A stretch of DNA of 57,430 nucleotides from Bacteroidales bacterium (GCA_017625535.1 JAGAKR010000006.1:1-57430), one strand, 5' to 3'; shown: positions 7,570-16,260, numbered from the stretch's first letter. Notes: a model not told the origin generated them from the sequence alone. Numbers and translations are program-made.

Positions 7570-9279
7570 ATGAGCTTTAAATTGACTGAGGTATTCCAGC
7601 CCAAACTGTTTGAGCTGTTCAAAAAAGGAAACTACAACAAGCAGACCTTCACCGCAGACCTCATTGCCGGTGTGATTGTAGGTATCATTGCTCTTCCATT
7701 GGCCATTGCCTTTGGTATTGCATCCGGAGTTTCTCCACAGCAAGGTCTTATTACAGCCGTAGTTGCTGGTTTTCTGGTATCATTCTTTGGAGGTTCCCAC
7801 TTCCTCATTGGAGGTCCTACCGGAGCATTCATTGTAATTGTATACGGAATTGTGGCACAATACGGCATTTCCGGGCTTATAATAGCAACCGTACTTGCAG
7901 GTATCATACTTGTACTTATGGGTATTTTCAAACTCGGAAGTATAATCAAATTCATCCCTTACCCTATTGTTGTGGGATTCACCAGCGGTATTGCCGTGGT
8001 AATCTTCTCAACTCAGGTAAAAGATTTTCTGGGACTTACAATTGAAAACCTCCCAAGCGAGTTCATACCACAGTGGAGCGCATATTTCAGCCACATTGCA
8101 ACATTCCAGCTGCATGAGTTCCTTTTGAGCCTCGGATGTCTCCTTGTAATCATCTTCTGGCCTAAAGTAACCAACAAGGTTCCCGGATCACTTATTGCAA
8201 TCATCCTGGGTACTGCAGCATCTGTATTGCTGCTGAAATTTGCAGGAATTGAGTTTGCAACTATCGGGAGCAAATTCCCGGAACTTGCAAACGGCATAGA
8301 GGTACCTAAGCCACAGGCACCGCACATCACCTGGGACACTGTACAGAATATGTTCCAGCCTGCATTCACAATTGCCCTCCTTTGTGCAATTGAGTCATTG
8401 CTTGCAGCAATGGTGGCAGACGGTGTAACCGGCAAGAGACACAACTCAAATACAGAATTGATTGGTCAGGGTATCGCAAACATCATTACCCCATTCTTTG
8501 GCGGTATCCCTGCAACAGGTGCACTTGCCAGAACAATGGCAAACATCAACAACGGCGGAAAATCGCCGGTAGCAGGTCTTGTACACGCAGTTGTACTGCT
8601 GCTCATATTCCTCTTCCTTATGCCATACGCAGTATACATCCCGCTTGGATGCCTTGCAGCAATCCTTGTAATGGTGGCATACAATATGAGTGAATGGAGA
8701 ACCTTCAAATACCTTCTCAAAGGCAACAAAACAGATGTATCCGTACTTCTCATCACCTTCTTCCTAACTGTAATAATTGACCTTACAGTAGCAATAGAGG
8801 TGGGTCTGGTACTTGCCATCATCCTGTTCGTAAAACGTATCTCAGAGACCTCATCAATCAAGGTTCTTGAAGGAGACACCGTTGCCGGCACAGAAAACGA
8901 TGAGAAAGCAATGCTTGCAGACACCGAGCATCTTGATGTAGACCCAGGTGTAGAGATCTACGAAATTGACGGTCCTTTCTTCTTCGGACTTGCCAGCAAA
9001 CTTGATGAGATAGACCGCGACCTCCGCAAACAGGGCATCAAAGTGCGTATCATCCGTATGAGAAAAGTTCCATTCATGGACTCAACAGGATTGAACAACC
9101 TCAGGAGCCTGTGGAAACGCTCACAGAAGGACAACGTACAGATTATCCTCAGCGGCGTAAACGACAACGTCCTCTCCTACCTCAACAAAGTTGGCTTCAC
9201 ACAGGAACTTGGCAAAGAATACATCTTCCCTCACATCATCCCTGCCATAGCCAAGGCAAATGAGTTGAGTGCGAAATAG
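7570..9279 (+). CDS. SulP family anion transporter with STAS domain
   Basis: A 569-residue inner-membrane protein with the SulP/SLC26 layout: about 10-14 membrane helices up to residue 430 (starting GVIVGIIALPLAIAFGIASG) and a C-terminal cytoplasmic STAS domain (about 460-560) containing FMDSTGLNNL. SulP proteins move sulfate, bicarbonate or other anions, often with Na+ or H+. Substrate cannot be read from sequence; the adjoining cysteate synthase-like gene makes sulfate, sulfite or a sulfonate plausible, whereas bicarbonate is the usual default. The two genes are probably co-transcribed and the unit ends at the strong terminator at 9306-9337. Confidence 0.85.
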   Translation: MSFKLTEVFQPKLFELFKKGNYNKQTFTADLIAGVIVGIIALPLAIAFGIASGVSPQQGLITAVVAGFLVSFFGGSHFLIGGPTGAFIVIVYGIVAQYGISGLIIATVLAGIILVLMGIFKLGSIIKFIPYPIVVGFTSGIAVVIFSTQVKDFLGLTIENLPSEFIPQWSAYFSHIATFQLHEFLLSLGCLLVIIFWPKVTNKVPGSLIAIILGTAASVLLLKFAGIEFATIGSKFPELANGIEVPKPQAPHITWDTVQNMFQPAFTIALLCAIESLLAAMVADGVTGKRHNSNTELIGQGIANIITPFFGGIPATGALARTMANINNGGKSPVAGLVHAVVLLLIFLFLMPYAVYIPLGCLAAILVMVAYNMSEWRTFKYLLKGNKTDVSVLLITFFLTVIIDLTVAIEVGLVLAIILFVKRISETSSIKVLEGDTVAGTENDEKAMLADTEHLDVDPGVEIYEIDGPFFFGLASKLDEIDRDLRKQGIKVRIIRMRKVPFMDSTGLNNLRSLWKRSQKDNVQIILSGVNDNVLSYLNKVGFTQELGKEYIFPHIIPAIAKANELSAK

Positions 9280-9305
9280 ACTTTTCAAGAGGCAATGAAT
9301 TACAT

Positions 9306-9337
9306 ACACAAGCCGGCCCAATTGGACCGGCTTGTGT
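9306..9337. terminator. Bidirectional Rho-independent terminator
   Basis: A 32-bp nearly perfect inverted repeat, arms ACACAAGCCGG and CCGGCTTGTGT around CCAATTGG, lies between the convergent SulP and SDR genes. One mismatch interrupts the stem. It can stop transcription from both sides. Confidence 0.8.
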
Positions 9338-9357
9338 TCTATTAAGGTAATTAATTT

Positions 9358-10137
9358 CTATACCACAGGATTATGGCAGCTCATCCCACCGTCTGCAATA
9401 ATTGTTTGCCCTGTGATATACCTTGCATCTTCGCTGGCCAGGAATGTAATTACACCGGCAATATCTTCCGATTTGCCGGCATATGGCAACGAATTATGCT
9501 GCATGAACTTTTCCCTCTCCTCCTGGGAAAGGTTCCCAAGGGCTGCCGGGGTAAGGATCAGTCCGGGAGCAACAGCATTGCATCGTATCCCATATCTGCC
9601 ATATTGGGTGGCAATATACCTGGTAAGATTAATTGCGCCAGCCTTGCTTATGCCATACAATGTGCCTGTAGAATTGCCCAGAAAACCGCCTATTGAAGCC
9701 ACATTTACAATACATCCTTCCCGATGGTCTTTCATATAAGGGAGGGCCGCCTGCACAGTTGTAATCATACTCCGCAGATTCACGTGCATAACCTCATCAA
9801 AATATCTTACATCCAGTTCACCAACAGCCAGATCTTTTGAGAGGTCACTTCCACCCACATTATTTACAATAATGTCAATACCTCCAAACAGTTCAATAGC
9901 CCTGTCAACCGCCCTGCCTGCACTTCGGCTGTCCTGTGCCTCAAAAAGCACCGCCTGAGCGTGATACTGGTTATCCATCAATGAAGCGGCAAACTTCTCT
10001 GCACGCTCCAGATTATGGTCTGCAATAATCACTTTTGCCCCCTCCTTAACAAATCTCTCTGCAGTAGCTTTCCCTATACCGCTTGATGCCCCTGTAATGA
10101 GGGCTACTTTATTCACCAACTTTTTCATAAAAATCAC
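9358..10137 (-). CDS. Classical short-chain dehydrogenase/reductase
   Basis: A 259-residue NAD(P)-dependent oxidoreductase. TGASSGIG at residues 15-22 binds the cofactor, NNVGG stands in place of NNAG, and the catalytic Ser-Tyr-Lys set is visible as NVASIGG followed by YGISKAG. ADHN after the second strand suggests NAD rather than NADP preference (acidic residue). The product resembles 3-oxoacyl-ACP reductase or glucose/alcohol dehydrogenase homologues; substrate is unknown. The start could be residue 1 or Met4 (MKKLVNK). It is transcribed alone, convergent with the sulP gene. A reductase role in sulfonolipid synthesis is possible but unsupported. Confidence 0.8.
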   Translation of the reverse strand: MIFMKKLVNKVALITGASSGIGKATAERFVKEGAKVIIADHNLERAEKFAASLMDNQYHAQAVLFEAQDSRSAGRAVDRAIELFGGIDIIVNNVGGSDLSKDLAVGELDVRYFDEVMHVNLRSMITTVQAALPYMKDHREGCIVNVASIGGFLGNSTGTLYGISKAGAINLTRYIATQYGRYGIRCNAVAPGLILTPAALGNLSQEEREKFMQHNSLPYAGKSEDIAGVITFLASEDARYITGQTIIADGGMSCHNPVV

Positions 10138-10219
10138 TATTATAAAGTTACTGAACCTTTAACAATGGTGTGGGAGAAAGGTTTGAATAATGAGCTTTAA
10201 TGTAGTAACTATGCTTATT

Positions 10220-10255
10220 AAGTGTACACTTTTGCTGATTTAACTTAAAAGTTAA
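10220..10255. promoter_or_regulatory. Paired palindromes upstream of the toxin-antitoxin-like promoter
   Basis: AAGTGTACACTT (10220-10231) is a perfect 12-bp palindrome, and TTAACTTAAAAGTTAA (10240-10255) is a perfect 16-bp one. Both lie just upstream of the -33 box at 10275. Their size suits dimeric XRE-type antitoxin binding, so they are candidate autoregulatory operators. Confidence 0.35.
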
Positions 10256-10274
10256 AAATATTTCTTAAAACATA

Positions 10275-10304
10275 TTGTTTTATATAAAGTTATATCTATA
10301 TTTG
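10275..10304 (+). promoter_or_regulatory. Promoter of the toxin-antitoxin-like pair
   Basis: TTG at 10275-10277 and TATATTTG at 10297-10304, spaced 19 bp, fit the Bacteroidetes promoter. The predicted transcript starts near 10311, about 11 bases before the ATG, so the leader would be very short. Confidence 0.5.
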
Positions 10305-10321
10305 TGTCATAACTAATATAG

Positions 10322-10819
10322 TTGGATATGAGGCAGGTTGAGTTTGTTCCATTTAAGTTGACGGAGTTTGCGGATATATTCTCCATAAGGTTGGAGGGGA
10401 AAGAAACTACTGAATTGCAGGAGTTTTTGATAGCATTCAAGGATGTGGACAATATCTCTTTACAGAAGGATTTTGAGCAGATAATAAAATCATTGGCAGG
10501 GATTGTGCAGGAAGGAGCAAGAGAATCTTTCTTTAGACCCGAAGGTGGAATGAGTGACAGGGTTTGTGCTATTCCATTGCTCTCTTCCAATAAGAGTAAA
10601 CAGCATGGGACGCTAAGACTTTATAGTCTCCGCATTTCAAATCAATTGTTGATAGTAGGAGGTGGGGGACTTAAAACAACAAGGACTTATGAGGAGGATG
10701 TGGAATTGCACCGTCATATCTCTACTCTTCAGTGTATTGATAGAGAATTGGTGAAGATGGAGAAGGCTGGGAAAAACATACTTGAAGAAATTTATAATCT
10801 AATTTTATATATTGACTGA
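10322..10819 (+). CDS. Putative toxin of a HigB/RelE-like pair (uncharacterised)
   Basis: A 165-residue protein of unknown family. The middle, SFFRPEGGMSDRVCAIPL then GTLRLYSLRISNQLLIVGGGGLKT, looks like the arginine-rich strands and charged turn of small RelE/HigB-fold nucleases, although the N-terminal 65 residues are longer than in those toxins. It overlaps the following HTH gene by 8 bases, the toxin-first order of higBA-type modules, which is the main support for a toxin role. No membrane segment or signal peptide is seen. Base composition is more AT-rich than the flanking metabolic genes, hinting at transfer. Function is inferred from context and remains untested. Confidence 0.5.
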   Translation: MDMRQVEFVPFKLTEFADIFSIRLEGKETTELQEFLIAFKDVDNISLQKDFEQIIKSLAGIVQEGARESFFRPEGGMSDRVCAIPLLSSNKSKQHGTLRLYSLRISNQLLIVGGGGLKTTRTYEEDVELHRHISTLQCIDRELVKMEKAGKNILEEIYNLILYID

Positions 10820-11207
10820 TATGGCAACAGTATATTACTCTGACCCAATGTTCGATGAATTATATTCAAGAATACCGGAAGAGAGCAGGCGGATGAGTTC
10901 CCATTCGTTTGCTATTGCTGCGCATATTAATGAGATTCTTGAGCGTAAAGGGTGGAACAAGACTGATTTTGCTGTTGCAATGGGGAAAAAGAACGCAGAG
11001 ATATCAAAATGGATGAGTGGACAGCATAATTTTACAATTGCTACAATTGCAAAGATTGAATCGGTATTAGGAGAGGATATTATTGCTGTAAAGAAATACA
11101 GGAAGCCCATAGTAAGATACAATCATATGCCTGAATCCAAGAGTCAGTTTGTAAGTGATATTAAAACAAAGTATATCAGCAAGGGAAAAGACTCATCAAA
11201 TGAATGA
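10812..11207 (+). CDS. XRE-family HTH antitoxin-like protein
   Basis: A 131-residue protein with a Cro/C1-type helix-turn-helix at about residues 42-95 (LERKGWNKTDFAVAMGKKNAEISKWMSGQHNFTIATIAKI). The start could also be Met4, which would remove most of the overlap with the upstream gene. Long N- and C-terminal extensions flank the HTH; the C-terminal tail is basic and polar. In HigA-like antitoxins this domain both neutralises the toxin and represses the operon; the palindromes at 10220-10255 would be natural targets. A terminator follows after about 50 bases, closing a two-gene unit. Confidence 0.75.
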   Translation: MTDMATVYYSDPMFDELYSRIPEESRRMSSHSFAIAAHINEILERKGWNKTDFAVAMGKKNAEISKWMSGQHNFTIATIAKIESVLGEDIIAVKKYRKPIVRYNHMPESKSQFVSDIKTKYISKGKDSSNE

Positions 11208-11258
11208 GACAGGCAAAGTGACGGGATTGAGGATGAAGAAGGGAATTCCTTAATAAAA

Positions 11259-11284
11259 AAAGGAGGAATTAAAATTCCTCCTTT
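11259..11284. terminator. Bidirectional terminator between antitoxin-like gene and atoE
   Basis: AAAGGAGGAATT (11259-11270) pairs with AATTCCTCCTTT (11273-11284), a 12-bp perfect stem with a two-base centre, flanked by A and T tracts on the two sides. It serves the convergent genes on both sides. Confidence 0.8.
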
Positions 11285-11324
11285 ATATTGATTATAAAGG
11301 TACCGTAAATTATCCTGCCACTCC

Positions 11325-12719
11325 TTACACCAGCACCATAAATCCCAGTACCACAATAAGTCCCACAATGAAGAGGTCTATCAGGCAATAACCCATAATA
11401 TCCTTTGCATCCAATTTGGCGATTGCAAGGGCAGGAAGTGCCCAGAACGGCTGGATAAGGTTGGTCCAGGCATCACCGTATGCAATGGCCATACCGGTAA
11501 CTGATGGGGCAACACCCAGCTGCAGGCCGGCAGGGAGCATAATTGGAGCCTGTACAGCCCATTGGCCACCACCGCTCGGTACAAACACATTCACAATACC
11601 TGCGCTCAAAAATGAGAGCATTGGAAATGTCTTTTCATTTGAGACAGCAACACACGCCTCGCTTATCTGCCCGGCAAGAGAGACTCCCTCGGCAGATGCA
11701 GAGGTCATAATGCCCATAATTCCCGCATAAAATGGAAACTGGAGCAATATACCCGCACAAGAAGAAGAGGCCTTTGTAACGGCTTTAACATACTTTATTG
11801 GGGTTTTATGCAGCACAATGCCCAGGAACATGAACAGCATAATCACATTGTTCAAATCCAGACTTCCACCTTTCACAAAAAGCCTTATTGCCAGATAACC
11901 CAATCCCATCAATGCTATTATTCCCGACAGCACCACGCTGTTGTTCAATTTCTCAGAAGGGGTGAGTTTCCACTCCACTTTGCACTCTTTCTCCCCTGTA
12001 GCACCACAAAGGTCCCTCTCCTGCAGGTCCTCCTCATCCCCAAGGAGGGCAGGATCCACACAGAATGCTTTGTCGGGAGAAGGATGCATCAATGTATTTA
12101 CAACTGTAAGGGCAATAATTATAAAGAATGCTATTATAAGGTTATATGTTGCAAAAATTGTCTGGGAAATTGGAATTGCGCTGGTTATGGCACCTCTTGA
12201 TACCTCCGCCAATGAGGCACCTTCTGTTGCCATTGCCAATGGAATTGATGCCGAAAGGCCTGAATGCCACACCACAAATCCGCTGTAGGCAGAAGCTATC
12301 AGCAGCCTGTAATCCACCCCTTTTACTGCACGGGCAATCTCTTTGGCAAAGATGGCACCCACTATGAGTCCAAAGCCCCAGTTGATCCAGCAGGCTAATG
12401 ATGAAACCAAAGTTACGGTTGTAATTGCCATTGAAGGTGTTTTTGGAAATGCGGCCATCTTGCGGAGTGCTCTCTTTACAAGAGGTGCATCTGCAAGGGC
12501 AGAACCACATACAAGCACCAATGCCATCTGCATTGAAAATGCCAGAAGGCTCCACACTCCCCCACCCCAGTTCTCAACAACTTCAAGGGGAGACTGTCCG
12601 GTTGAAACCATAGCCGCCACAGCAGCCACTACAGTAAGAATAATTGCAAATACAAAAGGGTCGGGAAGATATTTCCTTATCAACTTCACCGACAAATCTA
12701 TAAGTTTTCCCATAATCAA
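11325..12719 (-). CDS. atoE: AtoE-type short-chain fatty acid transporter
   Basis: A 464-residue polytopic membrane protein of the AtoE/TIGR00366 family, with about ten hydrophobic segments and the conserved GGGQWAVQAPIMLPA and AWTNLIQPFWALPAL stretches. A hydrophilic loop (about residues 215-250) lies in the cytoplasm or periplasm. E. coli AtoE takes up acetoacetate and short fatty acids; here the neighbouring lysine-to-butyrate operon suggests export or exchange of butyrate or acetoacetate. A second start, Met3 (MGKLIDL), is possible. The gene is a single unit with its own -7 box at 12763-12770. Confidence 0.85.
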   Translation of the reverse strand: MIMGKLIDLSVKLIRKYLPDPFVFAIILTVVAAVAAMVSTGQSPLEVVENWGGGVWSLLAFSMQMALVLVCGSALADAPLVKRALRKMAAFPKTPSMAITTVTLVSSLACWINWGFGLIVGAIFAKEIARAVKGVDYRLLIASAYSGFVVWHSGLSASIPLAMATEGASLAEVSRGAITSAIPISQTIFATYNLIIAFFIIIALTVVNTLMHPSPDKAFCVDPALLGDEEDLQERDLCGATGEKECKVEWKLTPSEKLNNSVVLSGIIALMGLGYLAIRLFVKGGSLDLNNVIMLFMFLGIVLHKTPIKYVKAVTKASSSCAGILLQFPFYAGIMGIMTSASAEGVSLAGQISEACVAVSNEKTFPMLSFLSAGIVNVFVPSGGGQWAVQAPIMLPAGLQLGVAPSVTGMAIAYGDAWTNLIQPFWALPALAIAKLDAKDIMGYCLIDLFIVGLIVVLGFMVLV

Positions 12720-12762
12720 TTTTATTCGGCCGGTCCTATATGCCCGGCACAGGATTTAGGGT

Positions 12763-12770
12763 GCAAAATT
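12763..12770 (-). promoter_or_regulatory. -7 box of atoE
   Basis: On the minus strand TAATTTTG matches TAnnTTTG and lies 43 bases before the atoE ATG. No clear TTTG stands 19-20 bp upstream because the lipoprotein terminator occupies that position, so the call rests on one box. Confidence 0.4.
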
Positions 12771-12779
12771 ACAAAAAAA

Positions 12780-12798
12780 GAGAGGCCGTTGGCCTCTC
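12780..12798 (-). terminator. Terminator of the His/Cys-rich lipoprotein gene
   Basis: GAGAGGCC and GGCCTCTC form an 8-bp GC-rich stem with a three-base loop; on the minus strand a run of seven T follows directly. It ends the 12820-13104 transcript and lies just before the atoE promoter. Confidence 0.85.
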
Positions 12799-12819
12799 CA
12801 TTCCAATATTGTTGTATAA

Positions 12820-13104
12820 TTATTTTGCCTGCTCAGCAGCTTTTTCAGCCTCAGCCTGTTTGCATTTGTCACATTTCTGGTCTGCCGGTTTGTCACACTC
12901 ATGCTCTTTACCCTCCTCGTGGTTGCACTCGTGTGTTGCTGTTGAATCTGCAGCGTGATTGCATTTGTGCTCACCCTCGTGATTATGATTACATACATGC
13001 TCCTCTGCTGCTTTAGTCTCAACTGCAGCTTCATTGTTTGAATTTGAATTTCCGCAAGCAGCAAAACAGAATGCCACTGCAGCCATAAGCAATACCTTTT
13101 TCAT
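12820..13104 (-). CDS. Small His/Cys-rich lipoprotein, putative metal binder
   Basis: A 94-residue lipoprotein: signal peptide with lipobox FAAC (lipidated Cys17), then a short Asn/Ser spacer and a segment (about residues 36-84) built of repeated C-N-H and H-x-C units such as HVCNHNHEGEHKCNH, THECNHEEGKEHECD and KCDKCK. About nine His and eight Cys in 50 residues point to binding of Zn, Ni, Co or Cu in the periplasm or at the cell surface; the acidic Glu/Asp background supports this. The tail is Ala/Glu/Lys-rich. It is transcribed alone from a recognisable promoter. I know no characterised homologue. Cobalt storage for the B12-dependent lysine mutase nearby is a speculative alternative to general metal buffering. 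Confidence 0.75.
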   Translation of the reverse strand: MKKVLLMAAVAFCFAACGNSNSNNEAAVETKAAEEHVCNHNHEGEHKCNHAADSTATHECNHEEGKEHECDKPADQKCDKCKQAEAEKAAEQAK

Positions 13105-13141
13105 AATTGTAATATTTGGTTTATAAGTCAGTTAACTGGAA

Positions 13142-13173
13142 CAAAACTATACAAAATTGTGTGCAATTACAAA
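13142..13173 (-). promoter_or_regulatory. Promoter of the His/Cys-rich lipoprotein gene
   Basis: On the minus strand TTTG (13170-13173) is followed after 20 bp by TAGTTTTG (13142-13149). Transcription would begin near 13135, giving a leader of about 30 bases. No metal-regulator operator is obvious. Confidence 0.55.
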
Positions 13174-13209
13174 TTGTAAGGGAAAAATACCTTTAATTTG
13201 GTATAAAGA

Positions 13210-13249
13210 AACCGGGCAGGTGTAAATGTCTAATACACACTGCCCGGTT
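13210..13249. terminator. Terminator at the end of the lysine fermentation operon
   Basis: AACCGGGCAG (13210-13219) pairs with CTGCCCGGTT (13240-13249), extended inward by GTGT/ACAC. It lies 32 bases after the etfA stop and would end the 13-gene minus-strand transcript. Confidence 0.75.
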
Positions 13250-13281
13250 GAAATTATTGGATATAACGTATTGTTACATCA

Positions 13282-14298
13282 TTATTTCTTAATCTCTTTT
13301 GCCAATCTCTCGGTAAGCATAGGAACAATCTTGTTGGCATCACCAACAATACCAAGGTCTGCTACCTGGAAAATAGGAGCAAATTTATCCTTGTTGATAG
13401 CGATGATAAGATCAGACTCCTCCATACCTGCCAAGTGCTGGATAGCACCTGAAATACCGCAAGCAAGATATAGGTTAGGACGTACAGTCTTACCTGTCTG
13501 GCCAACCTGTCTGTCATGATCCATAATACCTGCATCAACCATTGCACGTGAAGATGAAACCTCACCGCCAACAACCTCTGCAAGAGCAGCAAGTTTCTCA
13601 AAGTTCTCTTTGTTACCTACACCTCTACCGCCTGATACAAGCACTTTAGCCTCAGTGATGTCAATAAGGCCTTTCTCTGCTTTAACAGTCTCAAGAAGTT
13701 TTACAGCAAATTTAGATGAATCAAATGTAGCTGTGAAAGGAATGATGTTACCGGTTCTGGTAGCGTCCTTATCCTTTTTCTGCATAACACCTGGACGTAC
13801 AGTAGCCATCTGAACACCATCTTTGGCAGCAACGATAGTAGCCATAAGGTTACCACCAAATGCAGGACGGGTCATCATAAGCTTTCTTGCCTCCAATTTA
13901 GGGTCTGAACCGTCAGAAATCTCAAGTTTTGTACAGTCAGCTGTAAGACCTTTCTCCAATCTTGCAGAAAGTCTTGGAGCCAAATCCCTACCAATTGTAG
14001 TTGCACCGAACAATACGATATCAGGATTCATTGCAGTAATAACCTGATATACAGCCTGAGTATATTGCTCAGTTACATAATCTTTAAGCTCAGGAGCATC
14101 AACTACAATAACGTCATCAGCACCGTAAGCGATCAACTCATTAGCCTGATCAGCAATGTTATGGCCAGCGAAAATAGCAACTACTTTATCGCCCAAAACA
14201 TCAGCCAAATCTCTTGCTTTGCCTATAAGCTCAAGAGCAACAGGTTGGATAACACCCTCTCTCTGCTCTGCGAAAACATATACGTTCTTATTATTCAT
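13282..14298 (-). CDS. etfA: Electron transfer flavoprotein alpha subunit
   Basis: A 338-residue ETF alpha subunit. The C-terminal FAD domain shows SSRAMVDAG and [20 protein letters not shown] (about residues 245-285), the ETF-alpha signature. With EtfB, encoded 20 bases upstream, it carries electrons to or from butyryl-CoA dehydrogenase, the next gene upstream. In anaerobes such Bcd-Etf complexes can couple crotonyl-CoA reduction by NADH to ferredoxin reduction; bifurcation is likely here by context but cannot be proved by reading. It is the last gene of the operon and ends before the terminator at 13210-13249. Confidence 0.93.
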   Translation of the reverse strand: MNNKNVYVFAEQREGVIQPVALELIGKARDLADVLGDKVVAIFAGHNIADQANELIAYGADDVIVVDAPELKDYVTEQYTQAVYQVITAMNPDIVLFGATTIGRDLAPRLSARLEKGLTADCTKLEISDGSDPKLEARKLMMTRPAFGGNLMATIVAAKDGVQMATVRPGVMQKKDKDATRTGNIIPFTATFDSSKFAVKLLETVKAEKGLIDITEAKVLVSGGRGVGNKENFEKLAALAEVVGGEVSSSRAMVDAGIMDHDRQVGQTGKTVRPNLYLACGISGAIQHLAGMEESDLIIAINKDKFAPIFQVADLGIVGDANKIVPMLTERLAKEIKK

Positions 14299-14318
14299 TT
14301 CTTCTTAAGTTTTGGCGA

Positions 14319-15098
14319 TTAAATGATAAATTTCTCTTTAAGTTTGCTTACGATCAAGCCAACTGCCTGCTCAGCATCAACCTCGTGAACCTCACCAGCA
14401 GCTTTCACACCTTTGGTGAATGATTTGTAAACTCTTGTACCAGAGCCTTTCAAACCTAGCATCTCAAGAGGAAGATTTACTTTATCTACACCCCAAACAG
14501 CCACAGGTTTGTCAAATGCGTCAACAATACCGGCAACGTTCATATAACGAGCCTTGAAACCGCTTGCAAGAGCAGTGAGAAGAACAGGACCAGCTACCTC
14601 AAGCATCTGGTAACCCTCTTCAGTCTCTTTCTTAACTATGAATTTGCCATCTTTATACTCAAGACCTGCAACATATGAAACCTGAGGAAGGCCAAGGTGC
14701 TCAGCAATCTGAGGACCTACCTGAGCGGTATCACCATCAATTGCCTGTCTACCTGCAATGATAAGGTCATACTCAAGATTCTTTAGGGCAGCAGCAATAG
14801 TGTGTGATGTAGCCAATGTATCAGCACCACCAAACTCTCTACCTGTCAACAAAATAGCCTCGTCAGCACCCATAGCGTAAGCCTCTCTTAGGATAGCGTC
14901 TGCCTGAGGAGGACCCATTGTGATTACTGTTACGTGTGCACCGTACTGATCTTTCAACTGAAGAGCCATCTCCAAGCCACCTTTATCATCTGGGTTCATA
15001 ATGCTTGGAACGCCGTCACGGATAAGTGTACCTGTTACAGGGTTAATTTTGATTACTGTAGTGTCAGGTACTTGTTTAATACAAACTACTATTTTCAT
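14319..15098 (-). CDS. etfB: Electron transfer flavoprotein beta subunit
   Basis: A 259-residue ETF beta subunit, beginning MKIVVCIKQVPDTT as is usual for the family. The AGRQAIDGDTAQVGPQIAEHLG segment (about 115-136) is the ETF-beta nucleotide-binding signature. It pairs with the alpha subunit 20 bases downstream and with Bcd 11 bases upstream. In bifurcating ETFs this subunit binds a second FAD in place of AMP; the residues that decide this were not resolved here. Confidence 0.93.
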   Translation of the reverse strand: MKIVVCIKQVPDTTVIKINPVTGTLIRDGVPSIMNPDDKGGLEMALQLKDQYGAHVTVITMGPPQADAILREAYAMGADEAILLTGREFGGADTLATSHTIAAALKNLEYDLIIAGRQAIDGDTAQVGPQIAEHLGLPQVSYVAGLEYKDGKFIVKKETEEGYQMLEVAGPVLLTALASGFKARYMNVAGIVDAFDKPVAVWGVDKVNLPLEMLGLKGSGTRVYKSFTKGVKAAGEVHEVDAEQAVGLIVSKLKEKFII

Positions 15099-15109
15099 AC
15101 TGTGTGATT

Positions 15110-16249
15110 TTACTTAAATAATTTTGCTGCAATTACCATTCTCTGAACCTCTGAAGTTCCCTCATAGATCTCTGTGATCTTAGCGTCACGCATCATTCTC
15201 TCTACAGGATACTCCCTTGTGTAACCGTAACCGCCGTGGAACTGTACTGCCTTGGTTGTTACCTCCATTGCAGTCTCAGCAGCGAACAATTTACCCATAG
15301 CTGCATCAGCAGAGAAAGGCATACCCATATCCTGTTTCCAAGCAGCAGACCTTACCAACAGACGTGCAGCCTGTACTTTGGTCTCAAGATCAGCCATCTG
15401 GAACTGGGTGTTCTGGAATGCAGAAATTGATCTTCCGAACTGTTTTCTCTCTTTAGTATATTTTACAGTCTCATCCATAGCGCCCTGAGCGATACCAAGA
15501 GCCTGTGAAGCAATACCTATACGACCACCGTCAAGAGTCTTCATTGCAACTTTGAAGCCCTCACCCATCTTACCAAGCATATTTGCTTTAGGAACACGGC
15601 AGTTCTCAAAAATCAACTCACAAGTTGCAGAACCTCTGATACCAAGTTTGTGCTCTTTCTTACCGATAGAGAAACCTGGAGTGCCGGCCTCAACTATGAA
15701 AGTGGTGATACCCTTGTTTCCAAGAGCTTTGTTTGTCATTGTAGCAACTACATATACGTGTGCAGGACCTGCATTGGTAATGAAGATCTTGCTTCCGTTA
15801 AGGATGTAGTCATCACCATCCTCAACAGCTGTAGTCTGCTGACCTGCAGCGTCAGTACCTGCGTTAGGCTCAGTAAGACCGAAAGCACCAATCCACTCTC
15901 CGCTTGCAAGTTTTGGAAGGTATTTCTGTTTCTGCTCCTCAGTACCGAACTCCCAGATTGGAGACATACACAAAGAAGTGTGTGCTGAAAGGATTACACC
16001 AGTAGTGGCACATACACGTGAAAGCTCTTCAACAGCTATAGAATACATGATATGGTCGCCACCGGCACCACCGTAGTTTTTAGGAATGTAGATACCAAAC
16101 AGACCTAGTTTAGCCATTTTCTCAACGGTCTCCATAGGGAATCTCTCAGTATCATCCACCTCTGCAGCAAGAGGTTTTACCTCTTTCTCAGCAAACTCTC
16201 TAATCATTTGCTGGAACAATTGCTGTGTTTTAGTAAGTCCGAAATTCAT
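15110..16249 (-). CDS. bcd: Butyryl-CoA dehydrogenase (acyl-CoA dehydrogenase family)
   Basis: A 379-residue acyl-CoA dehydrogenase of the short-chain type. The catalytic base is predicted as Glu363 in ITEIYEGTSEVQ, the position used by butyryl-CoA dehydrogenases. FGLTEPNAGTDA (about 125-136) and ITNAGPAHVYVV form the flavin pocket. It reduces crotonyl-CoA, made by the 3-aminobutyryl-CoA ammonia lyase of this operon or by crotonase at 27.1 kb, to butyryl-CoA. It stands immediately before etfBA, the classical bcd-etfBA order, and 11 bases after atoA. Confidence 0.9.
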   Translation of the reverse strand: MNFGLTKTQQLFQQMIREFAEKEVKPLAAEVDDTERFPMETVEKMAKLGLFGIYIPKNYGGAGGDHIMYSIAVEELSRVCATTGVILSAHTSLCMSPIWEFGTEEQKQKYLPKLASGEWIGAFGLTEPNAGTDAAGQQTTAVEDGDDYILNGSKIFITNAGPAHVYVVATMTNKALGNKGITTFIVEAGTPGFSIGKKEHKLGIRGSATCELIFENCRVPKANMLGKMGEGFKVAMKTLDGGRIGIASQALGIAQGAMDETVKYTKERKQFGRSISAFQNTQFQMADLETKVQAARLLVRSAAWKQDMGMPFSADAAMGKLFAAETAMEVTTKAVQFHGGYGYTREYPVERMMRDAKITEIYEGTSEVQRMVIAAKLFK

Positions 16250-16260
16250 ACTTTAGTTAT

